Position numbers and translations under genes: made by a program. A DNA stretch of 64,000 nt, taken from the NCBI RefSeq assembly GCF_008312895.1, contig NZ_VSSP01000012.1:53059-117058 (forward strand), read 5' to 3'. The DNA comes from Luteimonas suaedae (GTDB lineage Bacteria > Pseudomonadota > Gammaproteobacteria > Xanthomonadales > Xanthomonadaceae). Below are positions 1 to 8,235 of the stretch, piece by piece. Within the stretch, counting starts at the first letter, position 1. Every line of letters begins with the position of its first letter. Under the pieces are notes generated by a model, which searched no databases, was not told where the DNA came from, and saw nothing but the letters and a program-made list of their open reading frames with translations.

Positions 1-2
1 GC

Positions 3-836
3 CTCGCCTTCGTCGTCCTCGCCTATGCCAAGGCGATCGAGGTCGGCATCAGGCCGGCGGCGAAATGGCTGGAGGAAACCTGGGAACTGATGGAGCGCCG
101 CTTCTGGGATCCGCGCCACGGCCTGTACGCGGACGAGGCTTCGCCGGACTGGAGCGTGCTGTCGCCCTACCGCGGGCAGAACGCCAACATGCACGCCTGC
201 GAGGCCTGGCTCGCCGCTTATGAAGCCACGCGCGAACCGCGCTACCTCGAACGCGCGGCACTGCTGGCCGACAACATGGTCAACCGCCAGGCCGCGCTCG
301 CCGGCGGCCTGGTCTGGGAGCACTACCGTCCCGACTGGACCGTGGACTGGGACTACAACCGCGGCGACCGCAGCAACATCTTTCGGCCCTGGGGCTTCCA
401 GCCGGGCCACCAGACCGAGTGGGCCAAGCTGCTGCTGATCCTCGACCGCCACGCGCCGGCCGGATGGTACCTGCCGCGCGCGCAGGCGCTGTTCGACCGC
501 GCCCTGGACATGTCCTGGGACGCCAGGCACGGCGGCATGGTCTACGGCAACGACCGCGACGGCGAATTCTACGACGACGACAAATACTTCTGGGTCCAGG
601 CCGAGTCGATCGCCGCCGCCGCCCTGCTGGCGCAGCGCACCGGCGAGCCGCGCTACCGCGACTGGTACCGGCGCCTTTGGGAATACAGCTGGATGCATTT
701 CGTCGACCACCGCCATGGCGCGTGGTTCCGCATTCTCTCGCGCGACAACCGCAAGTACGACGACCTGAAGAGCCCCGCCGGCAAAACCGACTATCACACC
801 ATGGGCGCCTGCCACGAAGTGCTGCGGGCGATGTAG
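3..836 (+). CDS. AGE-family epimerase/isomerase, 3' part
   Basis: The frame is open from base 3 at the window edge, so the start lies upstream; 277 C-terminal residues are visible of a family usually near 400. AGE (N-acylglucosamine 2-epimerase) enzymes are alpha/alpha-barrel sugar epimerases or aldose-ketose isomerases such as mannose isomerase and cellobiose epimerase. The family signature GFQPGHQTEWAKLL, holding a catalytic-type His, lies near residues 135-150 of the visible part, and the acidic/His-rich C-terminal end (DYHTMGACHE) is intact. The gene converges on a large TonB receptor, which suggests a sugar uptake and conversion locus continuing off the left edge. Family assignment is firm; substrate is not determined. 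Confidence 0.85.
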   Translation, partial: LAFVVLAYAKAIEVGIRPAAKWLEETWELMERRFWDPRHGLYADEASPDWSVLSPYRGQNANMHACEAWLAAYEATREPRYLERAALLADNMVNRQAALAGGLVWEHYRPDWTVDWDYNRGDRSNIFRPWGFQPGHQTEWAKLLLILDRHAPAGWYLPRAQALFDRALDMSWDARHGGMVYGNDRDGEFYDDDKYFWVQAESIAAAALLAQRTGEPRYRDWYRRLWEYSWMHFVDHRHGAWFRILSRDNRKYDDLKSPAGKTDYHTMGACHEVLRAM

Positions 837-907
837 CCACCACCCGAGATCCCCCGTGACCTCCTCTCTTGATCGCATCTTGCCGATCGACGCTGGACGC
901 CCGGTTA

Positions 908-955
908 GACGCGGATAAAGCGCACTTTTTTTGATCGTTTGATCCGTGTCCAAAG
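908..955. repeat. Inverted CGCGGAT-type repeat
   Basis: A GACGCGGATAAAG unit on the plus strand is followed about 25 bases later by GATCCGTGTCC, which reads GGACACGGATC on the other strand. The same 10-base unit occurs three times in tandem at 24638-24667 with inverted copies nearby. It could fold into an imperfect hairpin directly downstream of the AGE gene. Confidence 0.4.
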
Positions 956-1109
956 AAGACTTTTTTAAAGATGGTCCGTGAACGGGAGGGAGCGATCCGC
1001 GGCAGCCCTTTTCCGCAGGCGAGCTCGCTCCCTCGGAACGGCCGGGGACCGCGGTGCGATCCACATCACCGAATCCGGCCGCCCAGGATGGGAGCAGCGC
1101 CAACAAAAT

Positions 1110-1132
1110 GGCTGCGCCGGTAAAGCGCAGCC
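1110..1132 (-). terminator. Rho-independent terminator of the TonB receptor gene
   Basis: A perfect 8-bp stem (GGCTGCGC / GCGCAGCC) with a 7-base loop lies about 120 bases downstream of the receptor stop codon. On the minus strand it is followed by ATTTTGTT, a moderate U-tract. Confidence 0.6.
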
Positions 1133-1253
1133 AAAGGTCCGGGGGGAGATGTCGGGCCGAGCGGCCCGGCCGGATCGCACCGCGCCGTGCGGGCGTAGCG
1201 GCGCCAATTCGCGCGGCCCGCCGCCATGCAGGACGACGGGTCGCGTGCAAGCG

Positions 1254-4200
1254 TCAGAACCGCAAGCGGACACCGGCGTAGTAGCGGCGCTCGTAGATGT
1301 TCTGGTCGAAGTAGTGGTTGCTCCACTGCGCGTAGCGGCGCTCGTTCTCGCCGGTCAGGTTGGTGCCCTGCACGTATAAAGTCAGATACGGAGTGACGTC
1401 GTAGCTGAAGGATGCATCCAGATAGCCGACGCTGTCGTTCCAGATGCCGAGCTTGTCGCCCCAGGCGGAGGTGTCCAGCCGGACAAAGCGCTTGCTGCGC
1501 CAGTTGTAGGCCACCCGCGCCTGGATCCTGTCCTTCTGGTACCAGAGGACGGCGTTGGCCTGGTGCTTGGAGTTGTCGCCGATCGGCAGGGTGTTGCCTT
1601 CGATGTCGTCGCCGCTGGTGTCGGCGTCCGAATAGGTGTAGTTGAGATTGGCGCCGAATCCGCTCCACCAGCCCGGCAGGAAGTCGAACGCCTGCTGGTA
1701 ACCGGCCTCGAAACCCTTGATGGTGCCGCCGCCGCCATTGACGATGCGAGACACCGGGCCGCCGTCGCGGACCACGCCGTCGCTGTCGGGCAGCAGTTCG
1801 ATCCGGGTCACACTCTCGGGGAACGACTCCACGTCGATCAGGAACACGCCGGAATTGAGTAGCGAGGCGTCGGCGAAATACCATTCCCAAGACGCGTTGT
1901 AGTTGCTGGCCCGGAACGGTTCCAGGTCGGGATTGCCGGAGCGTCCGCTGCCGAAGATCGCGAGGTCGTCCGGCAGGTCCGGATGCCGGCCGCTGTTCGC
2001 GGAATAGAACACCACCAGTCCGCGACCCAGGTCCGGGAGGTTCTGGCGCGCGACCGCCTTGTTGTAGGCGAAGCGGAGCTTCTGCTCGTCCGAAATATCG
2101 AACGCGATATTGGCCGAGGGCAGCACGTCGGTGTACTGGTTGATGATGCGATTGACGCCCAGCGCGGGATTGACCCCGTTCCAGTCGTGGCTGCCGATGA
2201 AGTTTTCGCCCTCCACGACGAACTGGTCGATCAGCAGCCGGGTCTGCACGATGCGCGCCCCGAGATTCGCGTGCCACGGAATCCCGTTGCTGCCGGTGCT
2301 GCCCTCGAGGTTGGCCATGAAATAGAGCGACGAGTTCTTCTCGGTGACCTTGTACGAATCCGGCGCGTGGGTGTAGGCGACATTGCCGGGATACAGGCTG
2401 TCCAGGTAGGCGACGGGGTCCTTCATCACGTCGGGATCGATCGCCGGCAGGCCCTGGCCGCCAAGGCCGCCGACCGTGAGCGGATCGAAATCGTTGAAGT
2501 AGGTCCAGTAGTCCGGGATCGAATCGAACGGCAGGATCCGCGCCTCGGAAAAGCCGGTGCAGGTGTCGCCGATCAGCGGATCCTTGAAGTAGTACAAGGC
2601 CAGGTTCGGGTCCGAACAAGGCCCCGGCGACACCGGCGACAGGTAGCGATAGGCGTCGTACTGGAAGTCGCGTTCGCCATAGCGGGCGCCGAACTGGAAC
2701 GAACGCACCACCCCATTCTGGAATTCGAATACGCCGTCGGCGCTGAGCGCATCGAGATTGGCCTCGATCCTGTTTCCCTGCGCCCAGGTCGACATCAGCT
2801 GCCAGTTCTCCGGGTTGGAGACGTCGGTGATCATGTTCACGTTCGGGAACTCGCCGCGGAAGTCGATCGTCGCGGTGACCGTCTCCAGGCCGTTGGCGTT
2901 GGCCCATTGCGTGGTGCCGTCGGAGCGGGTGATCTGGTTGCCGCGGGTCGCCACCGCGTCCGCACGCGCCTCGTCGTACTGCCGCTCGGACTTGCCATGC
3001 ACCCAGCGCAGCGAGCCGCGGAACGGCCCGCCGTCGTCGAAGCGCAGCTCCAGATTGGTGTTGAGCGCCTCGGACTCGCTCCTGCCGGCGAAGGAATGCG
3101 CCTGGAACCGGTCGTACACGAAGATGCCGTGCTCCAGCACGCCGTTCTCGTCCACGATCGAGCCGGGCTGCAGCTGATCGGTCTTCCAACTCGTGTGCAG
3201 CTGGGCCGCGACCGAGGTGTCGACGTTGTCCATCTTGGTATAGGCCGCATCGCCCAGCAGCGTCACCGAATCGGTAACATTGAACTGGAACGAACCGTTG
3301 ACGCCGGTGCGCTCGCGTTCCGTCTTGCGGTTCTCGAGCTCGGTGCCCACCCAGTTGTAGAAGTACTGTCGTGGCAGGTTTGCAGGATTGGTGTTGCATG
3401 CCCACCTCCCTGTCTCCGGATCGCGCTCGCCGATACCGATCTGCCCGTCTCCATTGAAATCCAATCCAATGGGAAGACCATCACCGTCGAGCGCACCAAG
3501 ATCGCACTCGGTGGACTTCTGCGCGCCGCCGGTGAACACGCTGGGCCGCTTGTTCTCCAGCGTGGCCTCGGAACGCGACACGGTCAGCAGCGCGCCCCAG
3601 CGCTCGGTGCGGTAGCTGGCCAGGGCCGAGTACAGGTCGTTGACCTTCTCCACCCGGTCGCCGTAGGAACCTTCCGCCTGGCCGCTGAAGGTCCAGCCTT
3701 CCGGCAGGTCGAACGGGCGCCGGGTCCGCAGCGAGATGGTGCCGCTGATGCCGCCGTCCAGGTCGGCGGCCGTCGGCGACTTGATCACGTCCACGCCGCT
3801 GAACAGCGTCGGCGGGATGTCGACGAAGTCCGGCTGGGCGCCGCCGAGGTTCGGCTGGCCCCACTCGTCGCCGCCGCCGGCGCTCAGGTACAGCTCGCCG
3901 TTCATCGTGGTCTGCACCTGCGGCATCCCGCGGATGTTGACCTGCGCGCCCTCGCCCGCCGAACGCCGGATCTGCACACCGGTGACGCGCTGCAGCGAGT
4001 CGGTGATGGTCACGTCCGGCAGCTTGCCAATGTCCTCGGCCGAGATCGAGTCGAGGATCTGCGCGGCGTCGCGCTTGGTGTTGATCGCCTCTACCTGCGC
4101 ATCGCGCACGCCGCGGACGATCACCCGGTCGAGTTCCACCGCCTCGCTTGCCGGATCGGGCGCGTTCTCCTGCGCCGCGGCAGGCGGCGCCACGGCCAGC

Positions 4201-4265
4201 ATGAACAACGATGCGGCGATGGACAGCGCCAGCGGCGAAATGCGGTTCTTCGACAATGTCTTCAT
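1254..4265 (-). CDS. TonB-dependent outer membrane receptor, carbohydrate type
   Basis: A 1003-aa outer membrane transporter powered by TonB-ExbBD. Residues 1-31 are a signal peptide ending ...PAAA-QE. A candidate TonB box lies in ELDRVIVRG (44-52). The plug domain contains IGKLPDVTITDSLQRVTGV (79-97), and the long beta-barrel ends in the terminal Phe typical of outer membrane proteins. Its size and plug resemble the Xanthomonas/Caulobacter receptors associated with sugar utilisation. An early barrel loop holds a canonical 12-residue EF-hand motif (269-280) between Cys254 and Cys290. The ribosome site GGAGGG lies just upstream of the ATG. A LacI-type operator lies about 700 bases upstream at 4980-4995, and a second AT-rich GTTAAC site near 4343. 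The convergent AGE epimerase hints at a hexose or mannoside ligand; this is inference. Confidence 0.92.
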   Translation of the reverse strand: MKTLSKNRISPLALSIAASLFMLAVAPPAAAQENAPDPASEAVELDRVIVRGVRDAQVEAINTKRDAAQILDSISAEDIGKLPDVTITDSLQRVTGVQIRRSAGEGAQVNIRGMPQVQTTMNGELYLSAGGGDEWGQPNLGGAQPDFVDIPPTLFSGVDVIKSPTAADLDGGISGTISLRTRRPFDLPEGWTFSGQAEGSYGDRVEKVNDLYSALASYRTERWGALLTVSRSEATLENKRPSVFTGGAQKSTECDLGALDGDGLPIGLDFNGDGQIGIGERDPETGRWACNTNPANLPRQYFYNWVGTELENRKTERERTGVNGSFQFNVTDSVTLLGDAAYTKMDNVDTSVAAQLHTSWKTDQLQPGSIVDENGVLEHGIFVYDRFQAHSFAGRSESEALNTNLELRFDDGGPFRGSLRWVHGKSERQYDEARADAVATRGNQITRSDGTTQWANANGLETVTATIDFRGEFPNVNMITDVSNPENWQLMSTWAQGNRIEANLDALSADGVFEFQNGVVRSFQFGARYGERDFQYDAYRYLSPVSPGPCSDPNLALYYFKDPLIGDTCTGFSEARILPFDSIPDYWTYFNDFDPLTVGGLGGQGLPAIDPDVMKDPVAYLDSLYPGNVAYTHAPDSYKVTEKNSSLYFMANLEGSTGSNGIPWHANLGARIVQTRLLIDQFVVEGENFIGSHDWNGVNPALGVNRIINQYTDVLPSANIAFDISDEQKLRFAYNKAVARQNLPDLGRGLVVFYSANSGRHPDLPDDLAIFGSGRSGNPDLEPFRASNYNASWEWYFADASLLNSGVFLIDVESFPESVTRIELLPDSDGVVRDGGPVSRIVNGGGGTIKGFEAGYQQAFDFLPGWWSGFGANLNYTYSDADTSGDDIEGNTLPIGDNSKHQANAVLWYQKDRIQARVAYNWRSKRFVRLDTSAWGDKLGIWNDSVGYLDASFSYDVTPYLTLYVQGTNLTGENERRYAQWSNHYFDQNIYERRYYAGVRLRF

Positions 4266-4429
4266 TGGACCCTCCAGCGAATGGCTTCTTCGATCGATTG
4301 CGCTTGCGGCAACATCGGATTTGGTGAAGCAACCTCGTTCTCTGTTAACGATACCTTCGAGGTACGCGTCATCCCTGGCCAGTCCCGGCGTGCGGCTTCA
4401 GGCCGGCAGCGTTGCCGGCGGCTGCGACG

Positions 4430-4876
4430 TCACCTGCCCGGCCATCTGCCGCGTCTGCACCGGCATTGCGGCGATGCCGGCTCGTAGCGGGTCGATGCGT
4501 CAGGCGGCGTTCGCGCCAGGGCGCCGACGCGCGCGGCGTCCAGCGTGGTGGCTCTCGCGGTCAAGCCGTCGATGCGTCCGGCGAAGTGCTGCGCGTCGTC
4601 CCACGGCTGCCGGTGCGCCCCTGGCAGCTGCGGCGCGATCGTCGAAGCGCTCGCGGGACCGGACGCGATACGGCGACCGGCCAGGGACAGGATCAGCCCG
4701 CCATCGCCCGCCGACGCGGCCAAGAAGTCCCATTGGCCGGGTTGCAATCGCGCGTTCGACGACAGCGCGCGAGCGGCGCGCCGCCAGAACCCGAGCCGCG
4801 ACGCCGGCGCCAGGCATGCCGCGACACCCGCCGCGAACGCCGGGCCGCGCATGACGCACTGGAGCCGTTGCAGCAT
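4430..4876 (-). CDS. Uncharacterised small protein upstream of the TonB receptor
   Basis: I do not recognise this 148-residue frame. The start at 4876 is chosen because GGGAGGG sits 7-8 bases upstream; a longer frame opens at 4972. The N-terminus (MLQRLQCVMRGPAFAAGVAA) looks like a weak signal sequence, followed by an Arg/Ala-rich segment, a short hydrophobic stretch (DGGLILSLAGRRIAS) and a Cys/Arg-rich tail. It lies between the LacI-type operator (4980-4995) and the receptor, same strand, 164 bases before the receptor ATG. It may be a real small gene of the locus, the decayed end of a former neighbour, or a chance frame; its composition is not strongly protein-like. Confidence 0.3.
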   Translation of the reverse strand: MLQRLQCVMRGPAFAAGVAACLAPASRLGFWRRAARALSSNARLQPGQWDFLAASAGDGGLILSLAGRRIASGPASASTIAPQLPGAHRQPWDDAQHFAGRIDGLTARATTLDAARVGALARTPPDASTRYEPASPQCRCRRGRWPGR

Positions 4877-4979
4877 CAGAGACCCTCCCAAGCCCTTCTG
4901 CCTCAAGACCGCATGTCTTGGTCGTGCGGATCGCCGCGGCGATCCAGGTGCCGCCATGAATCTCGGTGACACCGGTTTC

Positions 4980-4995
4980 TGGTAACGTTATCCCA
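4980..4995. promoter_or_regulatory. LacI-type operator candidate
   Basis: The sequence TGGTAACGTTATCCCA has a perfect TAACGTTA core with a central CG step, the form of many LacI-family operators controlling sugar loci in Xanthomonadales. It is upstream of the small frame at 4430-4876 and of the TonB receptor. No LacI regulator is in the window. Confidence 0.4.
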
Positions 4996-5131
4996 GGGTC
5001 TTGGCGATTTCAACACGACGGCTGCGAGCGGCCGCTTCCGGGAGGTCATCCGGGGCTCCTGGGGTGCTGAACGGCTCGCACCTCCAGTGTTCCGGGATCA
5101 CCCGGATGAACCACCTACTGAGAGATCACAC

Positions 5132-5971
5132 CTAGATGCCGATCCGCGCCCGCCATGCCGCCAGCAGCACCGCGGCCGCGGCCGCGACGTTGAGGCTCTC
5201 GACGGCGCCGCTGCCCGGAATCGACAGGCGCAGGTCGCAGTCGCGCGCCAGGGCGTCGCCCATGCCCTCGCCCTCCGCGCCCAGCACGTAGATCAGCCGC
5301 TGCGGCAGCGACGTGCCGAAAAGATCCGCGCCACCGCGCGCCAGCGTCGCCGCGAGCGTGAAGCCGGCCCGGCGCAGCCGCGCCATCGCGTCCTCGCCGT
5401 CGGCGAACCGCAGCAGCGGCACCGCCTCGGCCCCGCCCTCAGCCACGCGCGCCGCGGCGCCGGACAGGCCGAGGCCCGACTGTTCCGGCAGCAGGATCGC
5501 GGACACGCCGAAATGCGCCGCCGAGCGCAGGATCGCGCCGAAGTTGTGCGGGTTGCCGATGCCGTCCAGCCACAGCACGCAACACGGCCCCTCCGACAGG
5601 TCCCGCAGCCACGGTTCCAGCGCGCCCGGCACCTGCCGCAGCACGTCGGCGACCACGCCTTCGTGATGCGAACTGGCGGCCAGCTTGCCCAGTTCCGCCT
5701 CCTCGACCACCCGGTAGCCGACCCGCTGCGCGACGCACCATTTCAGCAACGGCTGCAGCTGCGGGATCATCGCCTGGCTCAGATATAGCTTGCGGATCGC
5801 CCGCGGGCGGTGCGCGAACACTGCCTGCACGGCATTGCGGCCGTACAGGCGCACCTCCTCGCGTTGGTCGCGGCGCGGCGCGGTATCGCGCGGCGGCACC
5901 GGGCGGGCCGCGTCCCGCGTCCGCCCGCCCCAGGGCGAATCCGGTCCCGAACCGGACGGCTTGCGTGCCAT
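5132..5971 (-). CDS. TrmH/SpoU-family RNA methyltransferase (YfiF-like)
   Basis: A 279-aa SPOUT methyltransferase. Residues 1-40 form a basic, Arg/Pro-rich disordered leader as in E. coli YfiF. Next come a SpoU substrate-binding domain (RLYGRNAVQAVF-type start, HHEGVV) and the SPOUT domain with motif 1 LDGIGNPHNFGAILRSAAHF, motif 2 YVLGAEGEGM and motif 3 GAVESLNVAAAAAVLL, which form the knotted S-adenosylmethionine site. The ARVAEGGAEAV segment also matches YfiF. It would 2'-O-methylate a structured RNA; the target is not known from sequence. The gene starts 4 bases after the stop of the alanine symporter gene, so the two are probably co-transcribed. Confidence 0.88.
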   Translation of the reverse strand: MARKPSGSGPDSPWGGRTRDAARPVPPRDTAPRRDQREEVRLYGRNAVQAVFAHRPRAIRKLYLSQAMIPQLQPLLKWCVAQRVGYRVVEEAELGKLAASSHHEGVVADVLRQVPGALEPWLRDLSEGPCCVLWLDGIGNPHNFGAILRSAAHFGVSAILLPEQSGLGLSGAAARVAEGGAEAVPLLRFADGEDAMARLRRAGFTLAATLARGGADLFGTSLPQRLIYVLGAEGEGMGDALARDCDLRLSIPGSGAVESLNVAAAAAVLLAAWRARIGI

Positions 5972-5975
5972 CGGC

Positions 5976-7409
5976 CTACTTTCGCGTGCGCCAGAAGTCC
6001 GCGTTGCGGATGCCCAGCGCCTCCGGATCGAAAGTCGGGTCCACGCCCGCCGCCTGCTGCCGCTCGTAATCGCGCAGCGCCGCCAGCGCCGGCTTCTGCA
6101 GGATCAGGATGGCGATGATGTTGAGCCAGGCCATCAGGCCGACGCCGATGTCGCCGAGCGTCCATGCCAGCTCCGCACTGCGCACCGCGCCGAAGGTCAC
6201 CGCCGCCAGCACCCCGACCCGCAGCGCGAACACCAGCCACGGCCGGTGCACCTTGCGGTTGATGTAGGTGACGTTGGTCTCGGCCATGTAGTAGTAGGCG
6301 AGGATGGTGGTGAAGGCGAAGAACAGCAGCGCCACCGCGACGAAGCCGGCGCCGTAGCCGGGCAGCACCGACTCCACCGCGTACTGGGCGAAGCCGGGCC
6401 CGGCCTCGATGCCCGGCAGCGCCTCGACGATCATCTCGCCGCCGCGGCCGACCACGTTGTACATGCCGGTGGAGAGGATCATGAAGGCGGTCGCCGAGCA
6501 CACCAGCAGCGTGTCGACGTAGACCGAGAACGCCTGCACGAAGCCCTGCTTGGCCGGATGCGACACTTCCGCCGCCGCCGCGTGGTGCGGCCCCGTGCCC
6601 TGCCCGGCCTCGTTGGAGTAGATGCCGCGCTTGACGCCCCACTCGATCGCCAGCCCCAGCATCGCGCCCATGCCGGCCTCCAGCCCGAAGGCGCTCTTGA
6701 AGATCAGCGCCACCATCGACGGCAGCGCCGAGGCGTTAAGGAACATGATCACCAGCGCGATCAGCAGGTAGGCCAACGCCATGAACGGCACCACCACCTG
6801 GGCGAAGCTGGCGATGCGCTTGACGCCGCCGAAGATGATGAAGCCCAGGCCCACCACCACCACCGCCGCGGTCGCGGTCGGCGGGATGCCCCAGGCGTTG
6901 GTCATGCTCGAGGCGATGCCGTTGGCCTGCACGCCCGGCAGCAGGAACCCGGTGGCGACCACGGTGACCACCGCGAATAGCCACGCATACCAGCGCTGTC
7001 CCATCGCCTTCTCGATGAAATAGGCCGGCCCGCCGCGGTAGCGGCCCTTCTCGTCCTTCTCCTTGTAGATCTGCGCCAGGGTGGATTCGACGTAGGCGGT
7101 GGAGGCGCCGAAGAACGCGACCACCCACATCCAGAACACCGCGCCGGGACCGCCGAAGGCGATCGCGGTGGCGACGCCGGCGATGTTGCCGATGCCGATC
7201 CGCCCCGACAGCGACATCGCCAGCGCCTGGAACGAGGACACGCCGGCATCGGACTTGGTGCCGCTGAGCATCAGCCGGACCATCTCGCCGAACTGGCGCA
7301 GCTGCATGAAGCGGGTGCGGATCGAGAAGTACAGCCCGGCGCCCAGGCACAGCACGATCAGCGGCGGACTCCAGATGAGGCTGTTGAGGGTGTTGACGAT
7401 CTGTTCCAC
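5976..7409 (-). CDS. Sodium:alanine symporter, AGCS family
   Basis: A 477-aa inner membrane transporter that takes up alanine or glycine with sodium. The start is a GTG at 7409 preceded by GGGGAG with 8-base spacing, giving VEQIVNTLNSLIWSPPLIV, which aligns with the usual family start. The longer frame to 7568 runs into a REP element and is rejected. The signature GRIGIGNIAGVATAIAFGGP and about ten hydrophobic helices are present, as is the NEAGQGTGPHHAAAAE segment. It precedes the YfiF-like methyltransferase by 4 bases. Confidence 0.92.
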   Translation of the reverse strand: MEQIVNTLNSLIWSPPLIVLCLGAGLYFSIRTRFMQLRQFGEMVRLMLSGTKSDAGVSSFQALAMSLSGRIGIGNIAGVATAIAFGGPGAVFWMWVVAFFGASTAYVESTLAQIYKEKDEKGRYRGGPAYFIEKAMGQRWYAWLFAVVTVVATGFLLPGVQANGIASSMTNAWGIPPTATAAVVVVGLGFIIFGGVKRIASFAQVVVPFMALAYLLIALVIMFLNASALPSMVALIFKSAFGLEAGMGAMLGLAIEWGVKRGIYSNEAGQGTGPHHAAAAEVSHPAKQGFVQAFSVYVDTLLVCSATAFMILSTGMYNVVGRGGEMIVEALPGIEAGPGFAQYAVESVLPGYGAGFVAVALLFFAFTTILAYYYMAETNVTYINRKVHRPWLVFALRVGVLAAVTFGAVRSAELAWTLGDIGVGLMAWLNIIAILILQKPALAALRDYERQQAAGVDPTFDPEALGIRNADFWRTRK

Positions 7410-7532
7410 TAGGCGTGCTCCCCGGTTGGACGGCATTCGGTCCGCGACGCGAACGAAGTCCCGATTCTCCACGATCCCCGGCGCAAACGCGAAATCGCGC
7501 AGTGTCGCGCCCGCGCCGGCCGGCATCATCCG

Positions 7533-7671
7533 TAGGAGCGCGCCATGCGCGCGATGCCGCGGGCGCACGCAGGATCCGGCGGACGCCGCGGTTCCGGACC
7601 GGCAGGCGCCCGGTCACCGGAATTTGCGGGCGGCGAAATGCCCGCGGTATCGCGCGCATGGCGCGCTCCTA
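7533..7671. repeat. GTAG-type REP doublet, 139 bp
   Basis: Two inverted REPs face outward. Each begins with (G)TAGGAG followed by a GCGCG/CGCGC stem-loop with CCATG in the loop, then ATGCCGCGG or its variant. The interior includes CCGGTCACCGGA. Close copies lie at 23194-23331 and, inverted, at 30940-31078. The right-hand TAG is the stop codon of the acetyltransferase gene at 7669. Confidence 0.85.
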
Positions 7672-8235
7672 CGGGGGATCGCCGAGATCTCGCCTGACCT
7701 TCGCGAACACGCGCAGGTCGTGCAGGCGGCCGTGCTTGAGCACCGCACAGCGCTGCACGCCCTCCTCGACGAAACCATTCTTTTCCAGCACCCGCGCAGA
7801 GGCCGGATTGCCGTCGAGCACGGTCGCGAACAGGCGATGCAGCGCCAGTTCCCGCATCATCCACGGCGCGAACGCGGCCACCACCCGGGTCATCGTGCCG
7901 CGCCCCCAGTGCGCGTGGCCGAGCCAATAGCCGAACTCCGCACTGCGCGCCCGTTCGCCGCTGCCGGGCCGCGCGCCGATGCCGCCGCAGGCCTCGCCGC
8001 CGATCTCGATCGCGAACACCGGCTGCGACAGGTCCACCACCTCGCCGGACAGGAAGCGGATCCCGTCCTCGCGCGTGTACGGATGCGGAAAGCGGTCGCT
8101 CACCGCGCGCGCGACCCGCGCGTCGTCGGCATGGCGCACCAGCGCGTCCAGGTCGTCCCGGCGCCAGCGGCGCAGGACGAACCCGTCGCCGCCGAGACGA
8201 ATCCCGTCCCAGCGGTCCGCGGCCGGCTCAGGCAT
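7669..8235 (-). CDS. GNAT-family N-acetyltransferase
   Basis: A 188-aa RimJ/RimL-type acetyltransferase that would move acetyl from acetyl-CoA to an amine or protein N-terminus. Family marks are GFVLRRWRRDDLDALVRHAD at the front, the acetyl-CoA loop HWGRGTMTRVVAAF and the C-terminal SARVLEKNGFVEEG. The ATG at 8235 overlaps the 3' end of the RND permease gene by 8 bases, so translation is probably coupled. The stop codon is the terminal TAG of the neighbouring REP doublet. Substrate unknown; its placement at the end of an efflux operon may point to detoxification, which is inference. Confidence 0.85.
   Translation of the reverse strand: MPEPAADRWDGIRLGGDGFVLRRWRRDDLDALVRHADDARVARAVSDRFPHPYTREDGIRFLSGEVVDLSQPVFAIEIGGEACGGIGARPGSGERARSAEFGYWLGHAHWGRGTMTRVVAAFAPWMMRELALHRLFATVLDGNPASARVLEKNGFVEEGVQRCAVLKHGRLHDLRVFAKVRRDLGDPP

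Larger units (their letters stand above)
837..1253. other. Intergenic region between convergent genes
   Basis: This 417-base stretch lies between the stop of the AGE gene and the stop of the TonB receptor gene. It holds an inverted CGCGGAT-type repeat near 908-955 and a hairpin terminator at 1110-1132. Open frames here have no start signal or recognisable product, and I see no further gene. Confidence 0.6.

Noticed and set aside
1983..4487. 834-codon plus-strand open frame
   Set aside because: It is antisense to the TonB receptor, has non-protein-like composition and no start signal; high GC leaves the opposite strand open.
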